A stretch of DNA of 64,000 nt. It comes from Pseudomonas benzenivorans. GTDB taxonomy: Bacteria > Pseudomonadota > Gammaproteobacteria > Pseudomonadales > Pseudomonadaceae. Position 1 is the stretch's first letter. Each line of letters opens with the position of its first letter. The notes under the pieces were generated by a model that worked only from the letters and a program-made list of their open reading frames with translations, searched no databases and had not been told where the DNA came from. The translations under genes were made by a program, and so were the position numbers. This document shows, piece after piece, positions 1 through 8,361 of the stretch. Location: NCBI RefSeq assembly GCF_900100495.1, contig NZ_FNCT01000004.1, positions 1 to 64,000 of the forward strand, in the 5' to 3' direction.

Positions 1-330
1 AGCAAGGTCAAGGAGCTGGTCTACCAGGAGGTCTGGGGATTGTTGCTGGCCTACAACATCATCCGCCGTGAAGCCGGTCAGGCAGCCGTCGCCTTTGGCC
101 GCTCCCCGTGCGACATCCGCTTCAAGCCGGTGGCCCAATACATCGCCGTGCAATTGATCGTGATGGCGGCGGCCAACCCGATTTCCGCAACCGGGCGACG
201 ATTGTCGGAGTTGAGGGCGGGAATCGGCGGGCTGTTTCTGGATCACCGTCCAAGGCCATCAAGGCCCAGGACGGTGAAGATTTCGAAGACCCGCTATCCA
301 GTAGATCGGAAGGCTGCTCCGCTTAAGTGA
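1..330 (+). CDS. IS4-family transposase, 3' end only (cut by window start)
   Basis: The frame is open from base 1 and ends in TGA at 328-330, giving about 109 C-terminal residues. The residues VWGLLLAYNIIRRE followed by a basic tail ending YPVDRKAAPLK resemble the C-terminus of IS4-type DDE transposases, where the YREK region and helical C-terminal part lie. The catalytic DDE residues would be upstream of the window and are not visible, so activity cannot be judged. The family call rests on recognition of the C-terminal pattern. Confidence 0.7.
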   Translation, partial: SKVKELVYQEVWGLLLAYNIIRREAGQAAVAFGRSPCDIRFKPVAQYIAVQLIVMAAANPISATGRRLSELRAGIGGLFLDHRPRPSRPRTVKISKTRYPVDRKAAPLK

Positions 331-340
331 ACAGCATTAC

Positions 341-358
341 GCCCTGTGCGGGCTTTTT
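341..358 (+). terminator. Weak hairpin plus T-run after the transposase
   Basis: A short GC stem (GCCC/GGGC) is followed by five T residues, starting eleven bases after the transposase stop. The stem is only about four base pairs, so this is a tentative intrinsic terminator. Confidence 0.35.
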
Positions 359-561
359 CGTGCCCGAACAAAGGCGACCGGCTCATTTTCCGCGTCCTGG
401 GTGACCGCAACGGATCGACTCCAACCATGCATGAGCGTCCGCAACCGGCCCATTGCCAAAGGCTAAGTGCCAGTTATGTGTTGCGCGATTGCGCGGCTGC
501 TCAGATTAGCCCCCTCGCGTCTCTCGCCTTTATTAGGGAGAGGGGAGCAAACCGCGTCATC

Positions 562-588
562 TGTAGGAGCGTCCCCGCCGCTCCTACA
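562..588. repeat. REP-like hairpin (GTAGGAGCG type)
   Basis: TGTAGGAGCG (562-571) and its exact complement CGCTCCTACA (579-588) form a 10-bp stem with a 7-nt loop. This is the usual Pseudomonas intergenic REP hairpin motif. Related copies occur here near 12480, 27420 and 47420. It lies between the transposase and the convergent ClpP-like gene. Confidence 0.7.
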
Positions 589-626
589 AGGAATTGCTGT
601 ATGCAACACATAGCTGGGGCATAGCC

Positions 627-1199
627 TTAATCGAGCCGGTATCTGGCCAGTTCCTGAGGCGATAGCACGCGCATGTTCTGCGGATCGACGCTGTGCATCG
701 CTTCAGCCAGGCTGGGCGGGATGTGCATTTCCCTGAAGTAGGCGGCCGGGCTGTACTTGAACCCGTTGTAGGCCATTTCGGCACGGGCCGAATCGCCGTT
801 CGGGTAATAGGGCCTGTGGATGCCGACGTACCCACGCACCGTCTTGTCGCGGCCGGCGGCCAGCAGGTAGACGCACGAGCCTTGGCAGACCCCGGTGGCG
901 GGTACCAACGCATCGAAGCCCGTCTCGCGCAGCAGGCGGCCCATCTTGATGGCCTCCGGCACGCTTCCGCCGATGCTATCCAGCAGCACGATCTTCTTCG
1001 CAAACTTGCCCGGGTTGCCGAGGATGCCCTTCATCAGCACCTCATAGTCGCCTGGGGCAATGTCCTCGGACACCTTGGCCAGCAGAAGCGGGCCTATGGT
1101 CTTGTGCTGAACAGGCTGGACCTCGACCTTGGCGAGAGCGGCAGTCGAGCACAGTGCCGAGACGCAGATAAGCGCGGCCCGAATTGCGGTACTGGTCAT
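627..1199 (-). CDS. Secreted ClpP/crotonase-fold protein
   Basis: 190 residues with a clear Sec signal peptide (about 1-23, ending ALA). The mature part resembles ClpP-type proteins: DSIGGSV (74-80) matches the oxyanion loop region, GSC with Ser108 precedes the helix VYLLAAG, and GIHRP contains His128. Ser and His therefore align with two residues of the ClpP catalytic triad, so this could be a periplasmic serine hydrolase rather than a dead fold. Similar predicted periplasmic ClpP-like proteins of unknown function are known in proteobacteria. The gene stands alone between mobile-element debris. Substrate and partner are unknown. Confidence 0.6.
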   Translation of the reverse strand: MTSTAIRAALICVSALCSTAALAKVEVQPVQHKTIGPLLLAKVSEDIAPGDYEVLMKGILGNPGKFAKKIVLLDSIGGSVPEAIKMGRLLRETGFDALVPATGVCQGSCVYLLAAGRDKTVRGYVGIHRPYYPNGDSARAEMAYNGFKYSPAAYFREMHIPPSLAEAMHSVDPQNMRVLSPQELARYRLD

Positions 1200-1281
1200 G
1201 AAGCAGGAACGTCCTTAGCGTGAAAGTCGCGTAGCGATGCCATCGTTATGCCCTTCTCCCTCCGGGAGGCGGCTCCCGCTC

Positions 1282-1380
1282 TCGAAAATGTTCCCGACAT
1301 TTTTCTACCTCCCCCCATCCATGGGGGTCGTCGAAAACGCTCCCGGCGTTTTTCCTACCTCCCCCATCCATGGGGTCGCC
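1282..1380. repeat. Two tandem 49-50 bp units, each with two hairpins
   Basis: Unit 1 is 1282-1330 and unit 2 is 1331-1380. The first hairpin is AAAATGT-TCCCG-ACATTTT (1285-1303) in unit 1 and AAAACGC-TCCCG-GCGTTTT (1334-1352) in unit 2. The loop is identical and two stem pairs changed on both sides from T:A to C:G. Each unit then has a second hairpin, CCCCCA-TC-CA-TGGGG. The first hairpin resembles a bidirectional terminator (A-run, stem, T-run). Confidence 0.7.
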
Positions 1381-1446
1381 GGCGGGATTGCCGCATTCGC
1401 CACATCCCTGTGGGTCAAGGTGGCGCGCAGCGCCGGATGAGGGAAG

Positions 1447-1500
1447 CGGGCATGCCGCGAGAGGCTTCCATCAACCGGTGTGCCACTCGCGGCATGCCCG
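1447..1500. repeat. Perfect 15-bp inverted repeat
   Basis: CGGGCATGCCGCGAG (1447-1461) is exactly complementary to 1486-1500, with a 24-nt spacer. No T-run follows, so it is more like a REP or IS-associated palindrome than a terminator. Confidence 0.65.
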
Positions 1501-1549
1501 TTAACGAAGGCTGAATCGCCCCGGTTTAGTGGAGACTGTTTCGCACAAG

Positions 1550-1633
1550 TCAGGCCGCCATAGCCTGACCTGCCTGTTGCCGATGGAAGTTTGCCTCAGC
1601 CTCTGCCGGCGCGATATAGCCGATCGAGCCCTG
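1550..1633 (-). pseudogene. 3' remnant of an IS3-family orfB transposase
   Basis: On the minus strand the frame reads SIGYIAPAEAEANFHRQQ and ends in TGA (1552-1550). This matches the extreme C-terminus of IS3-family OrfB proteins, which typically read ALGYxxPAExE. The rest of the transposase, including its DDE core, is absent, so the insertion sequence is decayed. Confidence 0.55.
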
Positions 1634-1670
1634 CGGGGGGCTGGCGCAGCTTGGCACCAGCAGTAGCCGC

Positions 1671-1877
1671 TCAGTCGGACGTTCGCTGACGGTACTCGGT
1701 GGTGGTCATGCCGGCGTAGCCCCAGTTATCCGTGTCGACTTCCTCGATCACGATATGGGTCAGGTCGGGCCGTTTGTTCAACACCCGCTGCAGGGTATCG
1801 GTGATCTCGCGAATCACCTGGGCCTTCTGCTCGCGGGTGACACCGTCGCGGGTAATGCGCACGTTGACGAAAGGCAT
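1671..1877 (-). CDS. 4-oxalocrotonate tautomerase family protein
   Basis: 68 residues. The start is set by the family rule that Pro follows the initiator Met: MPFVNVRITRDG begins at 1877, with AAGGAGA about 7 bases upstream. An upstream in-frame start would put 13 extra residues before the catalytic Pro and is rejected. Members are small hexameric enzymes using Pro1 as the base in keto-enol tautomerisation. It lies 55 bp downstream of the SDR gene on the same strand and may be co-transcribed. Substrate unknown. Confidence 0.8.
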   Translation of the reverse strand: MPFVNVRITRDGVTREQKAQVIREITDTLQRVLNKRPDLTHIVIEEVDTDNWGYAGMTTTEYRQRTSD

Positions 1878-1932
1878 GCTGGTTCTCCTTGGGCTTCTAG
1901 GTTGCGGGAGGCGCACAGGCCTCCCATGGGGT

Positions 1933-2667
1933 TTACCACTTGCCGACGCTCATGCCGCCATCCACCGGCAGCACCGCGCCGGTGGTGAAATCGGCGTCCG
2001 AGAGATACAGCACGGCAGCGGCAATCTCCTCGATGCGTCCTACCCGTCCTGCCGGTTGCAGGCCGTTGAGGAACTCGCGCGCCGCCGGGTCATGCATTGG
2101 CGTATCGACGATCCCGGGCGCCACCGCATTCACCTTGATGTTGTACGGCGACAGTTCCAGCGCCAGGGCACGGGTCGCCTGGTTCAGGCCGCCCTTGATC
2201 AGCACCGGCAGCGCGGCCGGTACGGCGAGGTTCGGTTGCAGCGCGATGCTCGCGGTGATGTTGATGATGTGGCCCTGACGCCGTTCGATCATGTGCCGCG
2301 CGGCGGCCTGGGACGCGTACACCACACCCTTGAGGTTGGTTTCCAGCAGGCTGTCCAGATCCGCGGCGGTGTAGTCGATGAAGGGCTTGGGCAGGAAGAA
2401 CCCGGCGTTATTCACCAGTACATCGACCTGGCCAAAGCGCTCGATGGCGCGAGCGATCAGGCGCGGCGCGGTGGCCGGGGCGGCGATATCGCCGGCCACG
2501 CCGAGAAAGCGTCCGTTGCCGCCAAGGGTTTCGGCGGCGTCGGCCAGCCGCGCTTCCGAGCGTGCATTGCCGACCACATTGAAACCGCGGGCGAGATAGG
2601 CCTTGGCCAGGCCGAGACCGATGCCGCTGGAGGCACCGGTGATGACGACGGTTCTGTTGTTGCTCAT
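1933..2667 (-). CDS. SDR-family oxidoreductase lacking the usual catalytic Tyr
   Basis: 244 residues with a Rossmann dinucleotide site TGASSGIG (10-17), NNAG (86-89) and Asn111. Ser140 and Lys158 of the SDR active site are present, but position 154, where the YxxxK Tyr should stand, is Pro (ALPVLIK). The sequence around it reads cleanly, so this is not a frameshift. A subgroup of SDR proteins with a PAAL-x-x-x-x-K pattern appears to share the loss, so the protein may bind a nucleotide but use other chemistry. It is transcribed divergently from the LysR gene at 2781, its likely regulator. Confidence 0.8.
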   Translation of the reverse strand: MSNNRTVVITGASSGIGLGLAKAYLARGFNVVGNARSEARLADAAETLGGNGRFLGVAGDIAAPATAPRLIARAIERFGQVDVLVNNAGFFLPKPFIDYTAADLDSLLETNLKGVVYASQAAARHMIERRQGHIINITASIALQPNLAVPAALPVLIKGGLNQATRALALELSPYNIKVNAVAPGIVDTPMHDPAAREFLNGLQPAGRVGRIEEIAAAVLYLSDADFTTGAVLPVDGGMSVGKW

Positions 2668-2765
2668 GGTGATAGTCCTGTTGGGTCGTGGAGGGCAGCG
2701 CTGTTGGGCAGGACTATATTTGTGCGCTGAAAGCGGATAAATATGCAGCCAGGCACTTAACTTGA

Positions 2766-2776
2766 TACACGGTGTA
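2766..2776. promoter_or_regulatory. Candidate LysR-type operator
   Basis: TACAC-G-GTGTA is a perfect 5-bp half-site palindrome in the SDR/LysR divergent gap, five bases before the LysR start codon. Position and symmetry fit an autoregulatory LysR-type site. No binding data are implied. Confidence 0.4.
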
Positions 2777-2780
2777 ATTA

Positions 2781-3701
2781 ATGCGGCGACAATTCGACGA
2801 TGTACTGCTGGGCAGCATCGAGCTGTTCTGCCTGGCGGCGGAGATCGGCAGTTTCACCGGCGCCGCCCTGGCCGCCGGTGTCACGCCGGCGGCGGTGAGT
2901 CGCTCGGTCTCGCGCCTGGAGGCGCGGCTTGGCGTGCGTCTGTTCGTCCGCACCACCCGCAGCATCCGCCTGACCGATGGGGGCCTGGCCTACCACCAGC
3001 AATGCCGGGGCGCGTTGAACCAGATGCTCGAAGCCGAGCGCGAGTTGATGGGGCAGCAGCAGGCGCCGTCCGGCACCCTGCGTATCAGCCTTCCCACCAC
3101 CTATGGGCACTACCGCGTCCTGCCGCTGTTGCCGGAGTTCCGTCGCCAGTATCCGCAGGTGCGGGTGGACATCCACCTGGGCAACCGCAATATCGATTTC
3201 GTCGACGAAGGCTACGACCTGGCCATCCGCGTGCGTGCGCAGCCCGATTCCGGCCTGATCGCGCGGCACCTGGAAGACGCCGCGCTGGTCGTGGTGGCGA
3301 GCCCCGACTACCTGGCGCGCGTCGGCGCACCGCAGGAGCTGGACGACCTGGCGCGGCACGAATGCATCCAGTTCGAATTGCCCAGCAGCGGTCGGCGCAT
3401 CGCCTGGCTGTTCAATGACGCTGGCCGCCCCTGCGAGATCCTCGCCGAGAGCGCCTACGTCTGTTCCGATGACGTACTGGGTGGCGTGACCCTGGCCAAG
3501 CATGGTGCGGGCCTGTTCCAGACCTACCGCTTCATCGTCGAGCGGGAGCTGGCCGCGGGCTCACTGGTGGAGGTCCTGCAACCTTATGCCGGCCGCTCCC
3601 GGCCGTTCACCTTGCTCTATCCGCACGGGCGGCATGTGCCGTTGAGATTGCGGGCGTTTATCGATTTTCTGATGGACAAGCGGAAGGGATGGGGGGCTTG
3701 A
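2781..3701 (+). CDS. LysR-family transcriptional regulator
   Basis: 306 residues. An N-terminal winged helix-turn-helix (about 8-66, with AALAAGVTPAAVSRSVSRLE) is followed by a periplasmic-binding-protein-like effector domain (about 95-300). The helix FTGAALAAGVTPAAVSR is typical of the CrgA/AphB-like branch. It is divergent from the SDR/tautomerase pair and probably controls it. The effector is unknown. Confidence 0.88.
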   Translation: MRRQFDDVLLGSIELFCLAAEIGSFTGAALAAGVTPAAVSRSVSRLEARLGVRLFVRTTRSIRLTDGGLAYHQQCRGALNQMLEAERELMGQQQAPSGTLRISLPTTYGHYRVLPLLPEFRRQYPQVRVDIHLGNRNIDFVDEGYDLAIRVRAQPDSGLIARHLEDAALVVVASPDYLARVGAPQELDDLARHECIQFELPSSGRRIAWLFNDAGRPCEILAESAYVCSDDVLGGVTLAKHGAGLFQTYRFIVERELAAGSLVEVLQPYAGRSRPFTLLYPHGRHVPLRLRAFIDFLMDKRKGWGA

Positions 3702-3978
3702 GGGAGGTTTAGTCGCCGGGTGTGCTGGAGGTTTGAGACTGATTGGCCGCAACTGGGCGGCTCCGGTCGTTTGCGACAGGCTGCAATCGATCCTCACCTG
3801 CCGGTCTCGACAGGCAACATCCGACCCAGGCTGTGTAAAGGCGCACTTAAGCGCCGCTGACTGCGCCTGCACATTTTTGCACAGCAGGTTGCAAAACCTT
3901 TCTATCGCTGCAGGGCGTCAGCGCTCTTAGAGTGAACCGGTCGGTGCCACAGTGCACGCCTTGAGCAGGAACTCCCCG
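3702..3978. other. Intergenic gap with a dispersed repeat
   Basis: Contains a copy of a degenerate intergenic repeat (about 3760-3845): a GACCGG/GTCGYGAC-rich arm followed by CCCAGGCTGTGTAAA. Related arms appear near 6026-6125, 12345-12430 and 16825-16935. No ORF here is convincing. Confidence 0.5.
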
Positions 3979-4656
3979 ATGCCCATCTTTAAGCTAATCA
4001 GCAACAGCCTATGCCCCTACACCCAGCGCGCCGCGATATTGCTCGCGGAAAAGGGCATTGCCTTCGAGCGCTGCTATATCGACCTGGCCAATAAACCGGG
4101 CTGGTTTGTGCGCCTCTCGCCCTTGGGTAAGGTGCCGTTGCTGCAGGTCGACGACAGCGTGATATTCGAGACGGCAGTGATCTGCGAATACATCGAAGAA
4201 GCGACCCCATCGGTGCCGCTGTACCCAGCCGACCTACTGGCGCGCGCTCAACAACGAGGCTGGGCCGAGTTTGCCTCGGCCATCATCGCCGATATATATG
4301 CCTTCTATATGGCGCCGGATCAGCCGACGTTCGCCGCCAAGAGCGCGGATCTCGCGGCCCGCTTTCGCTGGCTGGAGCAACATCTGGACCATGGCCCCTA
4401 CTTCGCTGGAGATGATTTTGGCCTGGTCGACGCGGCCTTTGCGCCAATCTTCCGTCTATTCGATGTGTTCGATGAGGTCGTTGACCACGAGCTGTTCCAG
4501 GGCCTGCAGCGCGTTCCGACCTATCGCGTCGCCCTGTCTCGTCGCGCCAGCGTGCAAAAGGTGGTGGTGGCCGATTACCCTCAGGTGTTCAGCCAGTACC
4601 TGCGTGGGCGCGGTAGCCACCTGGCACAGCTGATCGCGGAGCCGGCAACGGTCTAG
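3979..4656 (+). CDS. Glutathione S-transferase family protein
   Basis: 225 residues from ATG 3979, which has AGGAA upstream. A GTG start at 3952 would add nine residues without a better site. The N-terminal thioredoxin-like domain carries SNSLCPYTQRAAILL with a Cys in the CPYT position, as in omega/DHAR-like GSTs that use Cys rather than Tyr or Ser. It also has the cis-Pro/SNAIL-type region (KVPLLQVDD, ETAVICEYIEE). An alpha-helical C-terminal domain follows. It probably acts in glutathione-dependent thiol transfer or dehydroascorbate-like reduction. It ends overlapping by 4 bp with the convergent LysR gene. Confidence 0.82.
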   Translation: MPIFKLISNSLCPYTQRAAILLAEKGIAFERCYIDLANKPGWFVRLSPLGKVPLLQVDDSVIFETAVICEYIEEATPSVPLYPADLLARAQQRGWAEFASAIIADIYAFYMAPDQPTFAAKSADLAARFRWLEQHLDHGPYFAGDDFGLVDAAFAPIFRLFDVFDEVVDHELFQGLQRVPTYRVALSRRASVQKVVVADYPQVFSQYLRGRGSHLAQLIAEPATV

Positions 4657-5561
4657 ACGGTGCCGGCCAGCAAGGGCGCCTTGTCCTTCAACTGGCTCGC
4701 CAAGGCCTCGCAGGTCCGCCGTACCCGAGTCAGTTCGGCCGCCTCCGGATGAAACAGCAGCCAAAGCGGTACAGCCAGAGACGGCAACGGCTCACTGATG
4801 CGAGTCAGCCCAGGCAGGGAGCCACCGACAAAGCAGGGTAGCAAGCCAATACCGATCCCCGAGCGAATCGCCTGTGCGGCGCCCAGCAAGGTGTTGGCGC
4901 GAAAGCGGATATTGCGCTCCGGCACATGCTGACTGATCCAGCTACCCGGGCCGCTACAGGCCAGGGCCGCATCGAAGCCGACCCAGTCGGTATCGAAGAA
5001 GGGCGCTGCCGCGCTATCGGGCGCGCAGCCCTGGGCAGCGTAGACAGCCATATTGACAGTGCCCACGGGCCGCCCACGCAGGGTGTCGGTGGGATTGGCG
5101 GTGACGCGTAAGGCGATATCCACCACCGCCTGCGCGAGCGACACAACCTGATTAGAGACCACTAGCTCGATCGTCAGTCCTTGCAACTCGCGGCACAGGG
5201 TGGCGAGGATATCGGGCAACAGGTACTCGGCCACCGCATCCGGCGCCGTCAGCCTCACCAGGCCAGCCTGCTGAGTATCCCGACCGGCGATACTCCGCTC
5301 CAGGATGGTCACCCGCTCGCGCATGCTCTGCGCCAGCTCACGCACTTCCTCCCCGGCCGCCGTAAGCCGCAGTGGGGAGCGTTTAACCAGGCGCGTGCCC
5401 AAACGACGCTCGAGCTGTTGCAGGCGCCGCGACAGGGTCGGGTGACTAATAAGCAGGTGTGCGGCAGCAGCGGACAGAGTCCCGTGCTCGGCAATCGTCA
5501 GGACAATGCGCAGATCGTCCCAATTCAGCACTCCCGCACCAGATGGTGGGCCGGCGTTCAT
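4653..5561 (-). CDS. LysR-family transcriptional regulator
   Basis: 302 residues with an N-terminal winged HTH (about 14-72; LSAAAAHLLISHPTLSRRLQQLE) and a LysR substrate-binding domain. It is convergent with the GST gene and overlaps it by 4 bp, so it does not share a promoter with it. Its target is not obvious, because the upstream side is a 600-bp non-coding stretch. Confidence 0.85.
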   Translation of the reverse strand: MNAGPPSGAGVLNWDDLRIVLTIAEHGTLSAAAAHLLISHPTLSRRLQQLERRLGTRLVKRSPLRLTAAGEEVRELAQSMRERVTILERSIAGRDTQQAGLVRLTAPDAVAEYLLPDILATLCRELQGLTIELVVSNQVVSLAQAVVDIALRVTANPTDTLRGRPVGTVNMAVYAAQGCAPDSAAAPFFDTDWVGFDAALACSGPGSWISQHVPERNIRFRANTLLGAAQAIRSGIGIGLLPCFVGGSLPGLTRISEPLPSLAVPLWLLFHPEAAELTRVRRTCEALASQLKDKAPLLAGTV

Positions 5562-6186
5562 ATCGCCCCCTTGGCGGCGTTGGGATAGCCATACTAGCGC
5601 CGTGCAGAAGCCCGTGCACCTAGCCGGGGCTCTTGTATCAAGTGTCCAGCCAGTCCGCGAACCGCGGCGTCAGAACTCGATGGAGACGGTTACTCCAGCA
5701 CTCAACGCCATCCAACAACCCGCTCAGCGCCTATCCCTTAATCAAATGAATGAAAGCAAGGCAGCCTGGGCAGGCAATGGCGAAAACGCCCCGCGGTTTT
5801 CCACCCTACGCGGACTTGATGGTTCTGTAGGGTGGGCAACGTTTACTTGCCCACCAGCTTCTGCGACAGGCCTCTCTGGGTCCAGGCTGTGTGAAAACTC
5901 TCGCTCATTTCCGAGGTTCGCGTCGCTACGCGAAATCAGCAGAAGTTTTCCGGATTGGCCCGCTTAGAACTCATGAGAAAGCGCGAAATTTGCTCGCCTT
6001 TTGAGCAGGCTATGTCACCCAAAACGTTTTCACACAGCCTGGGTCGTAGCCGCCAGTCGCGAATGATCGGAACCAACTCAAAGCTGTCCGTCGTGACCTG
6101 CAAAGATCGCCTCACAGCGACGGGTTGGAGATCAGTGGGACTCCTGCGAGCCGTATCCTGCACTTGTCTCTTCGTGCTGAGCCTAA
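5562..6186. other. 625-bp non-coding region holding a MITE-like element
   Basis: No credible gene. It carries the 161-bp inverted-repeat element at 5882-6042 and, immediately after it, an arm of the dispersed GTCGYGAC-type repeat (to about 6125). Short ORFs over this stretch lack recognisable domains. Confidence 0.5.
5882..6042. mobile_element. MITE-like element with perfect 17-bp terminal inverted repeats
   Basis: CCAGGCTGTGTGAAAAC (5882-5898) is exactly complementary to 6026-6042, bounding 161 bp without a transposase. The interior is not self-complementary along its length, unlike the elements at 38677, 50320, 51767 and 56129. Solitary CCCAGGCTGTGTAAA ends occur near 3828 and 12350, suggesting decayed relatives. 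Confidence 0.65.
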
Positions 6187-7437
6187 TTAGTTTTCCGCAC
6201 GCTGAACCATGCTTTTTCTCCGCGTCGAATTGTTGCCAAGCGTGAAGGCCAGGATGGCAACGGTCTGAAGGATGGCAGCGAAACCGAACAGCAGCATTGC
6301 AGAGTTAGGCCCCGTGGTGAGCGATTTCAGCGTTCCGAACAGGGCCGGGGCGAATGCATAGCAGCCTTGCGACGTCGCCACGATCAGTGCGATCACGCGT
6401 TGCGTTTGGTGCTTGGGGAATTCGGCCTGCGCGATAAGGGGAGGCAAGGACGTGGCGTTGCCTATGCCTGCGCCGAACATGACGATGCCTATCCACACCA
6501 GAGCGGGATAGGTATGCAGCCCCGTCATGATCAGGCAGCCCGCCAACTGACCTCCGTAGCTGATGCACGCCACCGTTCGCCGGTTGGCGTTCACCGGCAT
6601 GAGCCAGCCCACCAGGACTCTTCCTGCGATTGCGCTCGCTGTCGCCAACCCCATCGCAAGGCCGGCCTGTTGCTCTGTGAGTTGTGGAACCAGCAGCAGA
6701 AACATATGCGCGATCAGTCCGATCTGCGCGAACAGCCCCAACGACATCCCGGCCGCCAGAGTGACGAATTGGGGATTGTTCGAGAGGGACTTCATCGATG
6801 CGGTTGAAGGAGTAACCAGTTCGGCAGGCCTGATCTCGGCTCCATCGGCACGTTGCCCGAGATGCTCTGGGAGAACACCGATGACCCTTAGCGAGAGAAG
6901 CCCGATGATGGTGATCGTCAGCACGCCTATCAGCAATGCGGTCTGCGAGAAGCCCAGGTGGTTGATCAGATAGACCCAGGCAGACGAGAAAATCACGCCG
7001 CCGATGCTGGCGCCGTTATAGGCCATCGCCAGAGCTGCGGGACGCTTGGTGACGAACCATGGCGCGATGATAGCGTTGATTGCCGCGGCGCCCAACGTTA
7101 CCCACCCCAGGCCGCTGAGGGTTGCCGCGATGAACAGTTCGCTGGGCTCGCGCACAATTGACCAGCCATACACGCCTACGCAAAGCAGCAGGGATCCCAG
7201 GGCAGTGATCCGAGGGATGCCAAAGCGTTTGTACAATCTGGGAAGGTTCACGACCACGAGCGTGCCAGCCAGAAAATGCACGGTGACGGCGGCGGAGCAC
7301 AGTTGCACGGACCAGCCAGTTCTCTGGATGACGGAGTACAAGAATATCGGTGGACCGTAGAAGCCGATTCCCCACCCGAACAGCGCTGTTACAAAGGCCG
7401 CCGCCACGACTTTTCCGCCGAAAAAGGATTGGTTCAT
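6187..7437 (-). CDS. Major facilitator superfamily transporter
   Basis: 416 residues, twelve predicted membrane segments with a central cytoplasmic loop (about 195-220). A weak MFS motif follows segment 2 (LPRLYKRFGIPR). The N-terminus FGWGIGFYGPPIFLYSVI resembles the monocarboxylate-transporter-like branch. It is divergent from an ArsR-type regulator starting 75 bp away, which suggests that regulator controls it. Substrate unknown. Confidence 0.82.
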   Translation of the reverse strand: MNQSFFGGKVVAAAFVTALFGWGIGFYGPPIFLYSVIQRTGWSVQLCSAAVTVHFLAGTLVVVNLPRLYKRFGIPRITALGSLLLCVGVYGWSIVREPSELFIAATLSGLGWVTLGAAAINAIIAPWFVTKRPAALAMAYNGASIGGVIFSSAWVYLINHLGFSQTALLIGVLTITIIGLLSLRVIGVLPEHLGQRADGAEIRPAELVTPSTASMKSLSNNPQFVTLAAGMSLGLFAQIGLIAHMFLLLVPQLTEQQAGLAMGLATASAIAGRVLVGWLMPVNANRRTVACISYGGQLAGCLIMTGLHTYPALVWIGIVMFGAGIGNATSLPPLIAQAEFPKHQTQRVIALIVATSQGCYAFAPALFGTLKSLTTGPNSAMLLFGFAAILQTVAILAFTLGNNSTRRKSMVQRAEN

Positions 7438-7511
7438 TCCTGACTCCGTTCATGTGGTTTGAACCTGAGTATGATGGCGGCGACACGGGACGCTTCGGGG
7501 ATTGCCGAACT

Positions 7512-8213
7512 ATGGATGTAGATACCGCTGACGCTTATCTAGCTGCGGTGGCAGGCGCCATTGCAGATCCGGCTCGGTCGCGAATGCTGTGTAGTTTGCT
7601 GGATGGACATGCTCGTACCGCGACCGAACTGGCGGCCGTTGCCGACATAGGCGCTTCCACCGCCAGCAGTCATTTCGCGCGCCTTCGTGAACAGGGCCTG
7701 GTCGAGCTTCACGTGCAGGGCAGGCATCGATATTACAGGTTGGCCAGTACCCAGGTGGCCCGGGCGTTGGAGGCGCTGTTAACCCTGGCCGATGGTTCCG
7801 CGGCGGCGTTCCGGCCGACGACCCCCTCCGTCTTGAGGCACGCACGAACCTGTTATGACCACTGCGCAGGTGAGGTCGCGGTCAGGCTTCATGACGTCCT
7901 GCTTGAAGCGAATTGGATCCAGGCGCAAGGCAGGGACTACAGACTCACCGAAGAAGGCACTGAAGCGTTGGCACGGCTGGGAATCGATGTCGACGCTGTG
8001 CTCCGTCAGCGCAGGCGCCTGGCGTATCCGTGCATGGATTGGAGCGAGAGATCACCGCATGTAGGCGGCGCGTTGGGCGCGGCACTGTTGGAGCTGATGC
8101 TGAAACGTGGCTGGGTTACCCGCCACCTGGACTCTAGGGCGCTGAGCGTGACGCCCAAAGGGGTTACCGGGTTATCGAGAAGTTTTGGCTTTGGTGGCAA
8201 GAGGTCGATCTGA
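7512..8213 (+). CDS. ArsR-family winged-helix regulator
   Basis: 233 residues from ATG 7512, chosen because the ArsR fold begins at once (AYLAAVAGAIADPARSRML). Upstream in-frame starts would run into the MFS gene. The winged HTH spans about 10-90 (TELAAVADIGASTASSHFARLREQGLV). A C-terminal region of about 130 residues without the classical metal-binding Cys motif follows. It probably represses the divergent MFS exporter. Confidence 0.82.
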   Translation: MDVDTADAYLAAVAGAIADPARSRMLCSLLDGHARTATELAAVADIGASTASSHFARLREQGLVELHVQGRHRYYRLASTQVARALEALLTLADGSAAAFRPTTPSVLRHARTCYDHCAGEVAVRLHDVLLEANWIQAQGRDYRLTEEGTEALARLGIDVDAVLRQRRRLAYPCMDWSERSPHVGGALGAALLELMLKRGWVTRHLDSRALSVTPKGVTGLSRSFGFGGKRSI

Positions 8214-8361
8214 TCCCTCGATGGTGAAGAGCCATTCACTACCAGCGCGCAGCGCTATCGCTCTGTGTCTCGGACATGACTGGCAAAGGCCGCTCTTGGC
8301 CGGTTAGCGACCGTTGCTATGGCTGGCCCACCCTTGTCCTCCCTCACATGGAGGACAAGCC

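Larger units (their letters stand above)
1200..1670. other. Intergenic region with paired hairpins, an inverted repeat and an IS remnant
   Basis: No convincing intact gene. It contains two tandem units of about 50 bp that carry hairpins (1282-1380), a perfect 15-bp inverted repeat (1447-1500), and the decayed 3' end of an IS3-type orfB (1550-1633). TGAATCGCCCCGG near 1512 could be the terminal repeat of that IS, but only one end is visible. Confidence 0.6.

Noticed and set aside
1282..1380. CRISPR array
   Set aside because: Only two units that are directly adjacent, without spacers, and no cas genes in the window.
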